Made by a program: the position numbers and the translations under genes
Notes under the pieces: generated by a model
The model's database searches: none
What the model saw: only the letters and a program-made list of their open reading frames with translations
Told to the model about the DNA's origin: nothing
Shown: positions 1-7,926 of the stretch, one piece after another
Layout: every line of letters begins with the position of its first letter
How positions within the stretch are numbered: the stretch's first letter is position 1
Assembly (NCBI GenBank): GCA_902493155.1
Contig: CABUOE010000016.1
Location: 1 to 20,988, forward strand
DNA: 20,988 nucleotides
Direction: 5' to 3'
Origin: an uncultured Eubacteriales bacterium
GTDB lineage: Bacteria; Bacillota; Clostridia; Oscillospirales; Ruminococcaceae

Positions 1-1827
1 AATTTCCATCATGCCTTCCTTGTCCAGACGGTATTCTCTGAGCATCTGGGGCACCTTGCCCTGCTTGAAAAAGCCGTTTGGCAGGGATACTAAGCGGTAA
101 CGCCCCTGCCAGCCAATTTGACTCAATAGCAGCAGCAGATGTTCCCCAATGGAGCCGTTTTGCTCCACTTCCTCGAAAAAGACGATGTTCTCATAAGCGG
201 CGATTTTTTTAATCAGCTCGTCGGACAAGGGATTGATTTTGTTGAGTTTCAAAAGCGCTCCGAAATGCCCTCCCTCGTTTGCGGCGAACAAATCATGGAA
301 AATCCTGCCATAACTGATGGCGAGGTTTTTGCCCCCCTCAGAAAGAAACAGATAATCCGCCGCCGGATTCTCAGCACAGTAGATTTTTTTGTCGCAGCCC
401 CGGGGATACCGGACGGCGACGACGCCTTCTGTCCCGTAGACCGCCTTGTAGAGCTGGGCCTCCAGCTCCTCATTTGTGGCAGGGCTATAAACTGTCACGC
501 CGGGAATGCTCGTCAGATAGGCCACGTCGTAAACGCCCTGATGGGTTTCGCCGTCGTCCCCCACCAGTCCCGCCCGGTCAACAGCCAGCACCACGTGGAG
601 CCGTTCAATTGCGGCGTCATGGAGAATCTGGTCGTAGGCTCGCTGCAAAAAGGTGGCGTAAACCGCGAAAACCGGGATGTAACCTTTTGACGCAAGCCCT
701 GCCGCGAAGGTAACGGCGTGCTGCTCGGCGATCCCCACGTCGAAGAAGCGGTTGCGGTGTTTGGAGCAGAAGGGGGTAAGGCCCGTCCCCTGCTTCATGG
801 CAGCCGTAATGGCGCAGATTTTGTCGTCGCAGTCGGCTAAGCGGGTCAGATAGTTTCCGAACACCACCGAAAAGCTGTCCTCTTCGGGCAGGTCGGGGTT
901 GCCGGTCTCTACGTCGAATTTGCTGATGCCGTGGTAGACAAGAGGGTTTTTCTCGGCAAATTCGTAGCCTTTGCCTTTCACCGTCTCCACGTGGACGAAA
1001 ACCGGACGCTGTAAAAGCTTTGCCTGGGTAAAAGCTTTTTCGAGAGCTTTCAGATCGTGACCGTCCACCGGCCCGATATAGGTAAATCCCATCTCCTCAA
1101 AGAAGGTGGAATGGTACAGAACGTTTTTCAGCGCCGTTTTGGAGCCCTGCACCACTCTTTTCACCGGTTTGCCTACCAGTGGGATGTGATCCAGTACCGT
1201 TTCGGTGTGGTCTTTTAACCGCAGGTAGCCCGGCTGGAGCCGGATAGCGGACAGATAGCGGGCGAAAGCGCCCACGTTGCGCCCGATGGACATGGCGTTG
1301 TGGTTTAAGACGATAATCAGGTTGGAGCGACTCCGTCCGGCGTTGTTAAGGGCCTCGTAGGCCATGCCGCCTGTAAAGGCCCCGTCGCCGATGACGGCGA
1401 TAGCGTGGGAGTTGCTTTGACTCATCTGGTTGGCTCTGCTGATAGCGTAGGCCGCCGAGATGGAGGTGGAGCTGTGCCCTGCGATGAAAGCGTCGTGGGG
1501 GCTTTCATCGGGTTTTGGGAAACCGGATAAGCCCTCCGGCTGGCGGAGGGTGTCGAACTGGTCTTTGCGCCCGGTGATGATCTTGTGGGTGTAGCACTGG
1601 TGTCCCACATCCCAGATAATGCTGTCCCAGGGGGTGTCGAACACCCGGTGCAAAGCGACGGTCAGTTCTACCACGCCTAGATTGGAAGCTAGATGGCCGC
1701 CGGTTTTAGAGACATGTTCTACTAGAAACTCCCGCACCTCGGCACAGAGCGTTTTAAGGTCCTTCCGGTTTAGGTTCTTCACGTCCTGCGGGGAATTGAC
1801 ACGGTCGAGAATCGGATATCGGTTCAT
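1..1827 (-). CDS. dxs: 1-deoxy-D-xylulose-5-phosphate synthase, C-terminus cut by window edge
   Basis: Condenses pyruvate and glyceraldehyde 3-phosphate into DXP, the first step of the MEP isoprenoid pathway; a cytosolic thiamine-diphosphate enzyme. 609 residues are present, close to the usual ~620, so only a short C-terminal tail is missing. Visible motifs are the N-terminal SKTGGHLASNLGVVELT block, the TPP-binding GDGAFTGGMAYEALNNAG, the transketolase-type EQHAVTFAAGLA and the DRAGLVGDDGETHQG stretch of the pyrimidine-binding domain. The start MNRYPILDRV follows GAGGGGG at a good distance and lies 15 bp after the yuiD-like gene, so it is the last visible gene of the asp23-dxs operon. Pairing with ispA in one operon is typical of Firmicutes. 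In related genomes tlyA, argR and recN often follow, but they would lie outside the window. Confidence 0.96.
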   Translation of the reverse strand, partial: MNRYPILDRVNSPQDVKNLNRKDLKTLCAEVREFLVEHVSKTGGHLASNLGVVELTVALHRVFDTPWDSIIWDVGHQCYTHKIITGRKDQFDTLRQPEGLSGFPKPDESPHDAFIAGHSSTSISAAYAISRANQMSQSNSHAIAVIGDGAFTGGMAYEALNNAGRSRSNLIIVLNHNAMSIGRNVGAFARYLSAIRLQPGYLRLKDHTETVLDHIPLVGKPVKRVVQGSKTALKNVLYHSTFFEEMGFTYIGPVDGHDLKALEKAFTQAKLLQRPVFVHVETVKGKGYEFAEKNPLVYHGISKFDVETGNPDLPEEDSFSVVFGNYLTRLADCDDKICAITAAMKQGTGLTPFCSKHRNRFFDVGIAEQHAVTFAAGLASKGYIPVFAVYATFLQRAYDQILHDAAIERLHVVLAVDRAGLVGDDGETHQGVYDVAYLTSIPGVTVYSPATNEELEAQLYKAVYGTEGVVAVRYPRGCDKKIYCAENPAADYLFLSEGGKNLAISYGRIFHDLFAANEGGHFGALLKLNKINPLSDELIKKIAAYENIVFFEEVEQNGSIGEHLLLLLSQIGWQGRYRLVSLPNGFFKQGKVPQMLREYRLDKEGMMEI

Positions 1828-1842
1828 TGAAAAGGCCCCCTC

Positions 1843-2286
1843 TTATATGGACATGGGGAGCAGAAGGGCCACAGCGATTCCCAGAATGGCGCCGCCGAAC
1901 ACTTCAAGCGGGGTGTGGCCGAGAAACTCCTTGAGGGCTTTTTCAGCGTCCATCGGTTCATCCTCCTCGCTGTGCGCAAACATCAGCTTGTTCAGCACCT
2001 TAGCCTGTTCCCCAGCCGCGCGGCGGACGCCTGTGGCGTCATACATGACGACGCAGGCCAAGATAAAGGCAATGGCGAACATGGGAGACCCAAGGCCCTC
2101 TAAGCGCCCTACCGCCACTGTTAAAGTGTGGGAGCTGGGCATGCCGCCCGCGCCGATAAGCCGCTCCAGGTTGATAGTGTGGTTTTTGATGCTGTAGAAA
2201 ATCACCTTTAAAATCTGCGCCAACAGCCAGGCGGCCAGAGCGGACAGCAGAATATAATTGCTGAACAAATCGAGAAATTCCGTCAT
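1843..2286 (-). CDS. YuiD-like divergent PAP2-family membrane protein (DUF212)
   Basis: Small integral membrane protein of about 147 residues. It carries the family signature GGMPSSHT, then a long hydrophobic segment, then VVMYDATGVRRAAGEQA, which matches the Bacillus YuiD family distantly related to PAP2 phosphatases. The hydrophobic N-terminus (LLSALAAWLLAQILKV) and C-terminus (GGAILGIAVALLLP) are probable membrane spans. Two ATG codons compete: 2298 has AAAGGA only one base away, while 2286 has GGAG six bases upstream, so I chose 2286 (MTEFLDLF). The physiological role is not established for the family. Its position between ispA and dxs makes a link to polyprenyl-phosphate metabolism tempting, but that is inference. 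Confidence 0.88.
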   Translation of the reverse strand: MTEFLDLFSNYILLSALAAWLLAQILKVIFYSIKNHTINLERLIGAGGMPSSHTLTVAVGRLEGLGSPMFAIAFILACVVMYDATGVRRAAGEQAKVLNKLMFAHSEEDEPMDAEKALKEFLGHTPLEVFGGAILGIAVALLLPMSI

Positions 2287-2378
2287 GAGAAGCTCCATGT
2301 CCTTTCTTTGGAGAACGCTCCATTCAAATACCTGCGTCCCATTCTATTTTGAAACAACGGCGTTCCGGGGATTTTTTC

Positions 2379-3245
2379 TTAGTTTTCCCGGAAAAGCAGG
2401 TTTTCCGTCAGCGTTTTCAGTTCCCCGCTGCCGGAAAAATATTGCAAAGCGGAAAGTGCCTTGGCACTGTGCTCAGAAGCCAGCTCCTGCGCTTTCTGAA
2501 GACCGTAGAGGGAAATATAGGTGGCCTTTCCGTTTTCCTCATCGCTTCCGATGGGTTTGCCTAAGGTTTTTTCGTCCCCTGTCACGTCTAAAATGTCGTC
2601 GACGATCTGGAATGCAAGCCCCAGGTGATAGGCGTATTCGCCGGCCCTGCGGACGGCTTCTTCGTCGCCTCCGCCGGCCAGAACGCCCATTTCGCAGGCG
2701 CTTTGCAGCAATGCGGAGGTTTTGAGGGCATAGGTGCGTTCCAGCGTCTCCGGGGACACTTCACTCCCCTTTTCCTCATTTTGCAAATCCATCTCCTGCC
2801 CGCCGATCATGCCGAAAACACCTGCGCGTTCCGACAGGATTTTGATGGCGCCGATGCGGATTTCAGCGGGAAGCTCTGCCGATGCGATCATCGAAAAAGC
2901 CATCGTCAGCAGCCCGTCACCGGCCAAAAGCGCCGTCGCTTCCCCGAACTGCTTGTGGCAGGAAGGCTTTCCCCGCCGCAGATCATCGTCATCCATACAG
3001 GGCAGGTCGTCGTGGATCAGGGAATAGGTGTGGATCATCTCGACAGCACAGGCAAGCGGTATGGCCTGTTGAACCTCGCCGCCCAGCATCCGGCAGAACA
3101 TAAGCAGCAATACAGGGCGGATGCGTTTGCCTCCCGCTTCGGCGCTGTAGGCCATGGCCCGGAGCACCTGATACTCGTCGGTACTCCCCAGCGCTTTATC
3201 CAGTGCCCCCTCGACAAGGGCGATATATTCATTCATCTGTTTCAT
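2379..3245 (-). CDS. ispA: Farnesyl/geranyl diphosphate synthase (polyprenyl synthetase)
   Basis: Class I trans-prenyltransferase that condenses IPP with DMAPP/GPP to make short-chain prenyl diphosphates. The 288 residues match the usual ~290. The first aspartate-rich motif DDLPCMDDDD is at residues 79-88 with the following RRGKP, the second (DDILD) at 216-220, and GGKRIRP near residue 40 binds IPP. Bulky residues before the first motif (TYSLIH) fit a farnesyl-length product, but chain length cannot be proven from sequence. The start at 3245 has GGGAG at good spacing and overlaps the end of xseB by 17 bp, which implies translational coupling; MNEYIAL at 3236 is a weaker alternative start. The 92-bp spacer to the next gene shows no convincing signal. 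Confidence 0.95.
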   Translation of the reverse strand: MKQMNEYIALVEGALDKALGSTDEYQVLRAMAYSAEAGGKRIRPVLLLMFCRMLGGEVQQAIPLACAVEMIHTYSLIHDDLPCMDDDDLRRGKPSCHKQFGEATALLAGDGLLTMAFSMIASAELPAEIRIGAIKILSERAGVFGMIGGQEMDLQNEEKGSEVSPETLERTYALKTSALLQSACEMGVLAGGGDEEAVRRAGEYAYHLGLAFQIVDDILDVTGDEKTLGKPIGSDEENGKATYISLYGLQKAQELASEHSAKALSALQYFSGSGELKTLTENLLFREN

Positions 3246-3447
3246 CCGTTTCTCCCTGTGGGGCTTTGAGTTCGCTGATTTTAAGCTTCGCCCCTTTGAG
3301 CTCTTTGTCGCAGAAGGCGGTCAGCTTGACACCCTCTTCGTAGAGTTTTAAAGATTCTTCCAGCGGGAGGGAACCCGCTTCCAGTTTTTCGACGATTTGC
3401 TGGAGGGCGTCCATAGCCGATTCCAGCGTCTGTTTTTTCTGTGCCAT
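3229..3447 (-). CDS. xseB: Exodeoxyribonuclease VII small subunit
   Basis: 72-residue subunit of exonuclease VII, which degrades single-stranded DNA from both ends; several XseB chains bind one XseA. The family pattern is clear: MDALQQIVEKLEAGSLPLEE followed by SLKLYEEGVKL, predicted to form a helical hairpin. It starts 5 bp after the xseA stop, and no good Shine-Dalgarno is visible in front of it, so its translation is probably coupled to xseA. The gene overlaps the start of ispA by 17 bp. Confidence 0.95.
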   Translation of the reverse strand: MAQKKQTLESAMDALQQIVEKLEAGSLPLEESLKLYEEGVKLTAFCDKELKGAKLKISELKAPQGETDETDE

Positions 3448-3452
3448 ATCAT

Positions 3453-4679
3453 TTATTCAGCCGTTTTCAAGGCTGCTCCTTTGCTCCATTCAGTTTTTGT
3501 CACGGTGCTCACGATAGTTCCGTCGGACACCTGAGTGCGGATTTCGTCCCCATCCGCAACCTCTTTCACCGAAGCGATGGTCTTTTCGCCTAAAAAGGTG
3601 ATGGAGTACCCGCGGGTGAGGACCTTTAGGGGACTTAGCGCTTCCAGTTTGCCTGCAAGCCCCATAAAAGTGATGGATTTGACCTTTGCCGCCTGTTCTG
3701 CCGCTGCGGTAAGACGGTTATTGAGGGAACCAAGCTGTTCTTCTGACCGCTCCACCACCACTTCCGGGGACTTTGCCTGCAAATGGTTTCTGAGAGCTTC
3801 CAGCTCATCGCTTTTGTCCCGGAGGATGTCCAACATCGCAGTCTTCAGCTCCTGTCCCATCAGGGCCGCCGCCTGCATGAGGTTCTGCACATCGGGGGCA
3901 ACCAGCTCTGCTGCTGCGGACGGAGTCGGGGCTCTCAGGTCGGCGACGAAATCGGCGATGGTGTAGTCCACTTCATGCCCCACCGCCGAGATGACAGGAA
4001 TCGTACAATTGTAGATGGCGTAGGCCACCCGTTCGTCGTTGAAGGCCCACAGGTCTTCCAGCGACCCGCCTCCCCTGCCGATAATGAGCACATCGAGATT
4101 CAATTCTTCCGCCTTCCCGATGGCGTCACAGATGGAATCGGGGGCGTTTTCCCCCTGCACCAGCGCCGGAATCAGCACCACTTCTCCGATGGGATACCGG
4201 CGGCTCAAAATATTTAAGATGTCGTGAATGGCGGCCCCGGTTTTGGCGGTAATCACCCCGATACGGGAGGGCATGGGCGGCAGCGGTTTTTTATGTTCCT
4301 CGTCAAACACCCCTTGTCTGTCCAGCTTTTCCTTGAGCTGCTCAAAGGCCATGTAAAGGCCCCCCACCCCGTCGGGCTGCATGTCCGCGCAGTAGATCTG
4401 GCAGATGCCGTCCCGTTCGAAGAGCTGGACGCTGCCGAAGATGATGACGTTCATGCCGTTTTGGGGCATGAAGCGCAGATGCTGGGTGTTCCACTTGAAC
4501 ATGATGCCTTTGATGGAGGCTTTCTGATCTTTTAAGGTAAAGTAGTAGTGTCCGGTTTTCAGGTGGTTTGTGAAATTGGATATCTCTCCCCGGATAAAGA
4601 TGCTCTTGAGCTGGACATCCTCGTCCAGAAGCTGCTTTAAGTATCCGTTTACCTGGGAGACGGTCAAAATCTGATCCAT
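3453..4679 (-). CDS. xseA: Exodeoxyribonuclease VII large subunit
   Basis: Catalytic subunit of exonuclease VII, with an N-terminal OB fold (about residues 1-100) for single-stranded DNA and a catalytic domain with GVITAKTGAAIHDI (141-154), GRGGGSLEDLWAFNDE (201-216) and SAVGHEVDYTIADF followed by RAPTPSAAAELV (231-260). A helical region then precedes a conserved LTRGYSIT tail. I start at MDQILTVSQVNGYLK (4679), preceded by GAGGAA ten bases away. The open frame extends 33 codons further upstream, but that extension lies inside the preceding gene and lacks family similarity. The 408 residues are somewhat shorter than the ~450 of other XseA proteins, the difference falling in the coiled region. 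Confidence 0.95.
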   Translation of the reverse strand: MDQILTVSQVNGYLKQLLDEDVQLKSIFIRGEISNFTNHLKTGHYYFTLKDQKASIKGIMFKWNTQHLRFMPQNGMNVIIFGSVQLFERDGICQIYCADMQPDGVGGLYMAFEQLKEKLDRQGVFDEEHKKPLPPMPSRIGVITAKTGAAIHDILNILSRRYPIGEVVLIPALVQGENAPDSICDAIGKAEELNLDVLIIGRGGGSLEDLWAFNDERVAYAIYNCTIPVISAVGHEVDYTIADFVADLRAPTPSAAAELVAPDVQNLMQAAALMGQELKTAMLDILRDKSDELEALRNHLQAKSPEVVVERSEEQLGSLNNRLTAAAEQAAKVKSITFMGLAGKLEALSPLKVLTRGYSITFLGEKTIASVKEVADGDEIRTQVSDGTIVSTVTKTEWSKGAALKTAE

Positions 4680-4692
4680 AACAATAAGTTCC

Positions 4693-5637
4693 TCAATTTC
4701 CCGGCTCAAAGCCCTCCGATAGTGCGGCCAGCAAAGCGATCCCCGCGCTGTTGTCGGAAGAAAACCGGGGTTCGGCAAAAAATCCTCCGTATTTTTGTTC
4801 TATGTAACCGCGGATGATGGAATTGGACATGACCCCGCCTGCATAGAGCAGCGGCAGGTCGCCGTACTCCGAAAGAAGCGCTTCGGTCATGGCACTGAGG
4901 GCGGCTTTCACCGCTTCGATACAGTACCGGGCGATATAGGCGGGAGCTTTTCCTTCATCCAGGAATTTCTGACATTTGTTTTCCACCCCCGAAAGGCAGC
5001 AGTCGGCTCCCTTCATGGTGGGTTTTATCTTGACAGGCTCCTCCCACTGGAGGGCGAGCTTCTCCAACTCTGGACCGCAGGGGAAGTTACACCCCAGCAT
5101 CAGCCCTACCCGGTCCACCACCTGCCCCGCCTTCAAGTCCAGTGATTTGGCCACAGGGGTCACCGAAAAAAAAGGCTTCCCGGGTTCCACCAGCAAAGCG
5201 TCGGTGGTGCCGCCGGAAAGGTGGAAAGCTATAAAACGCTTCTTTAAAAGGGAGAGCTTTTTGGCGCTGTATAAAGCCGCCGCCAAATGGCCTTCCTGAT
5301 GGGAGAATTTATGCACCGGAACGTGATTGACAGCTCCCAGCACTTCCGCCGCCGTCTCCCCCACCAGGAAACAGGGCATGTAGGAACCCTCTGCCCTTCG
5401 GGGAAAAACTGACACGCCAACGGCCTTGATTTCCCCCGGCTGCCCGTCCATGAGCCTATGGGCCAGCTCCCCCAGCTGCTTTACATGGGCGAACACCGCG
5501 TCGCTCTGCCGAAGCCCTAAACTCCCCTCTTTGGTGGGCAGGAGCTTCTTTTCCATGAAAACATCGCCGGTTTCGCTGTCAAACAAAGCGACCGAGGTGG
5601 TATAATTGCTGGTGTCGATGCCGAAATACCGGGGCAT
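4693..5637 (-). CDS. TsaD/Kae1-like (peptidase M22 family) protein, divergent paralogue
   Basis: 314-residue ASKHA-fold protein of the Kae1/TsaD/YgjD superfamily. Visible features are an N-terminal GIDTSNYTTS phosphate loop, the metal-binding HQEGH (H113, H117), FHLSGGTTDALL (138-149), DRVGLMLG plus PCGPELEKLA, and a C-terminal YAGGVMSNSIIR with FSSDNSAGIALLA. True TsaD makes the threonylcarbamoyl adenosine modification of ANN-decoding tRNAs. This protein is shorter than TsaD (~340) and differs at several signature positions (for example SDNSAG for TDNAAM). I read it as the clostridial paralogue usually annotated as a Kae1-like or M22 protein of unknown role. Its ATG overlaps the nusB stop by one base (TAATG), so it is translationally coupled. 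In Bacillus the corresponding slot is held by folD. Confidence 0.85.
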   Translation of the reverse strand: MPRYFGIDTSNYTTSVALFDSETGDVFMEKKLLPTKEGSLGLRQSDAVFAHVKQLGELAHRLMDGQPGEIKAVGVSVFPRRAEGSYMPCFLVGETAAEVLGAVNHVPVHKFSHQEGHLAAALYSAKKLSLLKKRFIAFHLSGGTTDALLVEPGKPFFSVTPVAKSLDLKAGQVVDRVGLMLGCNFPCGPELEKLALQWEEPVKIKPTMKGADCCLSGVENKCQKFLDEGKAPAYIARYCIEAVKAALSAMTEALLSEYGDLPLLYAGGVMSNSIIRGYIEQKYGGFFAEPRFSSDNSAGIALLAALSEGFEPGN

Positions 5638-6044
5638 TACGCCTCAAGCCCCCGAACAATAGAACCCAAAACCCCGTTTACGAAGGACACGTCGTCGTCA
5701 AAAGCGAAGGTGGTAGCAAGTTTCACACACTCGCTGACAACGATGTCGTTGTCCACATCGGAGCAGTAGAGGATTTCATATACGCCCAGCCGCAGGATTG
5801 CGAGGCTCACTTTGGAAATGCGCTCTTTCTTCCAGTTTTTGAGGTTTTTCTCGATGAGGACATCAATATCCGCCACATGGTCGAGCACCCCTTTAAACAT
5901 CTGTTCCACCTGGTCGTTTATCGTCAGGTCCTCGCACTCTCTCGCCAGCTCTAAAATGTCGTCGGCGCTTTCCTCACGGAACAGCTTTTCAAAAACCAGG
6001 ATAAAAGTGTTTTCCCGCATCTGATGTCTTGTGATCTTCTTCAT
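5637..6044 (-). CDS. nusB: Transcription antitermination factor NusB
   Basis: 135-residue all-helical RNA-binding protein that joins NusE (S10) on boxA RNA for rRNA antitermination. The sequence matches the family: RHQMRENTFILVFEKLF at the N-terminus, a middle IEKNLKNWKKERISKVSLAILRLGVYEIL, and a C-terminal SECVKLATTFAFDDDVSFVNGVL. GGAGG lies four bases before the ATG. It is separated from the upstream asp23-family gene by a 116-bp spacer with two hairpins and overlaps the following gene by one base. Confidence 0.95.
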   Translation of the reverse strand: MKKITRHQMRENTFILVFEKLFREESADDILELARECEDLTINDQVEQMFKGVLDHVADIDVLIEKNLKNWKKERISKVSLAILRLGVYEILYCSDVDNDIVVSECVKLATTFAFDDDVSFVNGVLGSIVRGLEA

Positions 6045-6083
6045 AAGTCCTCCAAAGTGTTTTCAAGTTACAGCGTTTTGCCG

Positions 6084-6105
6084 GGCCCGTTTGAACCTCC
6101 GGGCC
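6084..6105 (-). other. Hairpin in asp23-nusB spacer
   Basis: Six-bp perfect stem GGCCCG/CGGGCC with a ten-base loop between the asp23-like gene and nusB. No T-run follows, so it is probably not a terminator; an RNA-processing or stability role is possible but unproven. Confidence 0.45.
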
Positions 6106-6119
6106 GCTTTCCACAACAC

Positions 6120-6153
6120 AAAATCAAGCCCCCTAAACGGTTATAGAGGGCTT
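6120..6153 (-). terminator. Weak terminator or attenuator after the asp23-family gene
   Basis: Stem of 10 bp (AAGCCCTCTA with TAGGGGGCTT, one G-T pair, eight-base loop) immediately after the TGA of the asp23-like gene, followed on the minus strand by GATTTTG. The short T-run suggests partial termination that would lower expression of nusB and later genes relative to the first gene. Confidence 0.45.
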
Positions 6154-6160
6154 TGAATAC

Positions 6161-6517
6161 TCAGGCCTGTTCTTTCTGTTTTGCGCCAGCCACGTAAACG
6201 TTCACCTTACTGACGGCGATGCCGGTCATATCCTGAACCGTGTCCTTTACCCGCTGCTGGATCTGTTCGGCAATCGCTTTGAGTTTGACTCCAAAGCAGA
6301 GGTTCACGCAGATGTCGATGGCGGCCACATCGGCGCTCAGGTAGATGGTGATGGGTTTGAGAGAGGTGTTTTTCATCAGCATCTCGGAAGGGGCTACCGG
6401 CCGGGTCGCCAGAGAATGTACCCCTTCGATCTCACTTAAAACGGATTTGACGATGGTGGCGACGACTTCTTCGGAAATTTTCATACTGCCGGTTGCCTTA
6501 TTGTTTTTCGGTTCCAT
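6161..6517 (-). CDS. Asp23/Gls24 family envelope stress protein (YqhY-like)
   Basis: 118-residue protein of the Asp23/Gls24 (DUF322) family. Conserved blocks are MKISEEVVATIVKSVLSEIEGVHSL at the N-terminus, DICVNLCFGVKLKAIAEQIQ and VKDTVQDMTGIAVSKVNVYV towards the C-terminus. In Bacillus the orthologue YqhY sits directly upstream of nusB after accBC and is linked to fatty-acid synthesis control; accBC are absent here. GGAGGG precedes the ATG. A promoter lies about 85 bp upstream, so this gene appears to open the asp23-nusB-xseAB-ispA-dxs operon. Confidence 0.92.
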   Translation of the reverse strand: MEPKNNKATGSMKISEEVVATIVKSVLSEIEGVHSLATRPVAPSEMLMKNTSLKPITIYLSADVAAIDICVNLCFGVKLKAIAEQIQQRVKDTVQDMTGIAVSKVNVYVAGAKQKEQA

Positions 6518-6539
6518 ATTCTGCCCTCCAGTTCCGCCC

Positions 6540-6555
6540 GCCGCACATCTGCGGC
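6540..6555 (-). other. Leader hairpin upstream of asp23-family gene
   Basis: Perfect 6-bp stem GCCGCA/TGCGGC with a four-base loop in the 5' untranslated leader, 23 bp before the start codon. It may affect translation or mRNA stability; nothing identifies it as a known riboswitch. Confidence 0.4.
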
Positions 6556-6601
6556 GCCGCTATAGGATCCAGTTTCATAAAAATCAGATTTACTGTCTAC
6601 T

Positions 6602-6629
6602 AGTATACCACATTTTCTCAAAGAAACAA
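6602..6629 (-). promoter_or_regulatory. Promoter of asp23-nusB-dxs operon, extended -10
   Basis: Minus-strand -10 TATACT (6602-6607) with the extension TGTGG directly upstream, and a -35-like TTGTTT (6624-6629) at 16-bp spacing. It is located between the spoIIIA terminator and the asp23-like gene, exactly where an operon promoter is needed. Confidence 0.65.
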
Positions 6630-6694
6630 CCATTTTTGCCTACCTTTTTTAAGAATATACAAAATATTTAGGGTTTTATACATTTCCCCAAAGC

Positions 6695-6738
6695 CGTAAA
6701 AAGCGGAGGAAAAGCACAACCGCTCTTCCCCCGCTTTG
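6695..6738 (-). terminator. Intrinsic terminator of the spoIIIA operon
   Basis: 12-bp stem AAAGCGGGGGAA / TTCCTCCGCTTT (one G-T pair; arms 6726-6737 and 6700-6711) followed on the minus strand by further Ts (TTTTT in all). It begins about 20 bp after the spoIIIAH stop and separates the sporulation operon from the asp23 operon. Confidence 0.8.
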
Positions 6739-6758
6739 GGTGATTTGTATATACGAAA

Positions 6759-7301
6759 CTATTTCACTTCGTCCACGACGATGTTCTCCGCCGGCATATT
6801 GGTCTCCTCGACGATGATGTTTTTGATCTGGGCAGCCTGCTCGGCATTGAGGCCCTCGGTCTGGACGACGACCTTGACGTTTTCGTCGTCAACGAACGCC
6901 AAGCATTCCTGGAAGCCTTTCGCCTTCACCAACGTTTCAATTTTATTCTCGCTTTCGATCTGTTTGGAGACTTCCAGTGCCTTGTTGGTGGCGACTTCCT
7001 TCTCTTCGTCGGTCAGGTTGCCGTCTTTTAAGGTAGTGGCCAGCGTCTCCACCGATTCGTCCCGGGCTTTTTTCCGCTCGACGCGAGCGGCGGTGAAGTA
7101 TTCGTCGGGCGCGGCGCTGGTGAGCTGGGCCTCGCCGTAGGTCCGATCGTCGGTAGTGGTTTCACTGTTTGCGGAAGCCGTAATATCGTAACCATTTCCG
7201 CTTTCGGAGAAGGTGTAGTTCAGATAGATCGCAACCCCCAATACCAGCACCAGGGACGCTAAGATAATTTGTTTTTTTCCCAAGATCATATTGAGTTTCA
7301 T
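6759..7301 (-). CDS. spoIIIAH: Stage III sporulation protein AH
   Basis: 180-residue single-span protein: a short cytoplasmic N-terminus, a membrane segment (about residues 10-28, IILASLVLVLGVAIYL), then an extracytoplasmic part ending in a YscJ/FliF-like ring-building domain (KIETLVKAKGFQECLAFVDDENVKVVV). In the family this domain binds SpoIIQ from the forespore across the septum, forming the channel that keeps the forespore alive during engulfment. AGGAGGAG precedes the ATG. It is the last gene of the operon, 33 bp after spoIIIAG and followed by a terminator. An internal ATG (MILGKK) is a possible alternative start. Confidence 0.96.
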   Translation of the reverse strand: MKLNMILGKKQIILASLVLVLGVAIYLNYTFSESGNGYDITASANSETTTDDRTYGEAQLTSAAPDEYFTAARVERKKARDESVETLATTLKDGNLTDEEKEVATNKALEVSKQIESENKIETLVKAKGFQECLAFVDDENVKVVVQTEGLNAEQAAQIKNIIVEETNMPAENIVVDEVK

Positions 7302-7334
7302 AAGGCTCCTCCTCGATTTGTTTGATGGCTCGCT

Positions 7335-7904
7335 TTATTTGGCGAGCTTTGAGATATATACTCTGACAGAGCTTAGATCCAGCGCTGTTGTGACCGCGTC
7401 CAGAATCCTTGATTGAACGACGGGGCTGTCCCCGCCTGCGCAAACCACCACAACCCCCTTTATCTCCGGCTCCAGCTGAGATTTGACGACAGTGTTTCTG
7501 CCGTCCTTCCCATCGGTGACGACGTAGCTCTCGGAAACGCTCCGGTGTTCGGAAAAACTTTCCGCTCCGGTTTCGCCCTGCTGGTTTACGTCGGTCTTTT
7601 GTTCCTTTAAGTAGACGGTTTCCCCCGTCCCCTTCAAGGTGACCATGACCTTCGTTTCACCCGCCCCTTCGATTTGAGAGATGAAGGCGGCTAAGTCTTG
7701 TTCCAGCATCTTCCGATACTCTGCCGTCGTGACCGTTTCACCGGCCTCTACGGTCTGATTCTCCTTCGGTTTCGGGGACGAAAACACCTGCGACAAAAAA
7801 ATGAGCAGGATGCCCAAAATCCCCAGAAGCATGATGATTTTGACCTTTTTGTCCCCGCTTTTGAGCATTTTCACAAAAGCGGAGTCCTTCAGTTTTTCCA
7901 TCAT
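7335..7904 (-). CDS. spoIIIAG: Stage III sporulation protein AG
   Basis: Single-span component of the SpoIIIA-SpoIIQ complex whose family members form a large ring in the intermembrane space. The start MMEKLKDSAFVKMLKS (7904) has GGAAAGGG eight bases upstream; the open frame reaches further back but that part overlaps spoIIIAF. The product is 189 residues, with a membrane segment KIIMLLGILGILLIFLSQVF near residues 23-42, an acidic linker, and a ring-building domain with EGAGETKVMVTLKGTGETVYL and the conserved EIKGVVVVCAGGDSPVVQ. It lies 22 bp after spoIIIAF. Confidence 0.95.
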   Translation of the reverse strand: MMEKLKDSAFVKMLKSGDKKVKIIMLLGILGILLIFLSQVFSSPKPKENQTVEAGETVTTAEYRKMLEQDLAAFISQIEGAGETKVMVTLKGTGETVYLKEQKTDVNQQGETGAESFSEHRSVSESYVVTDGKDGRNTVVKSQLEPEIKGVVVVCAGGDSPVVQSRILDAVTTALDLSSVRVYISKLAK

Positions 7905-7926
7905 AAGATTTGCCCTTTCCTTTTTG

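Noticed and set aside
2625..3269. Plus-strand open frame of 214 codons opposite ispA
   Set aside because: The reverse complement of a clearly recognised gene with both catalytic aspartate motifs; no similarity of its own.
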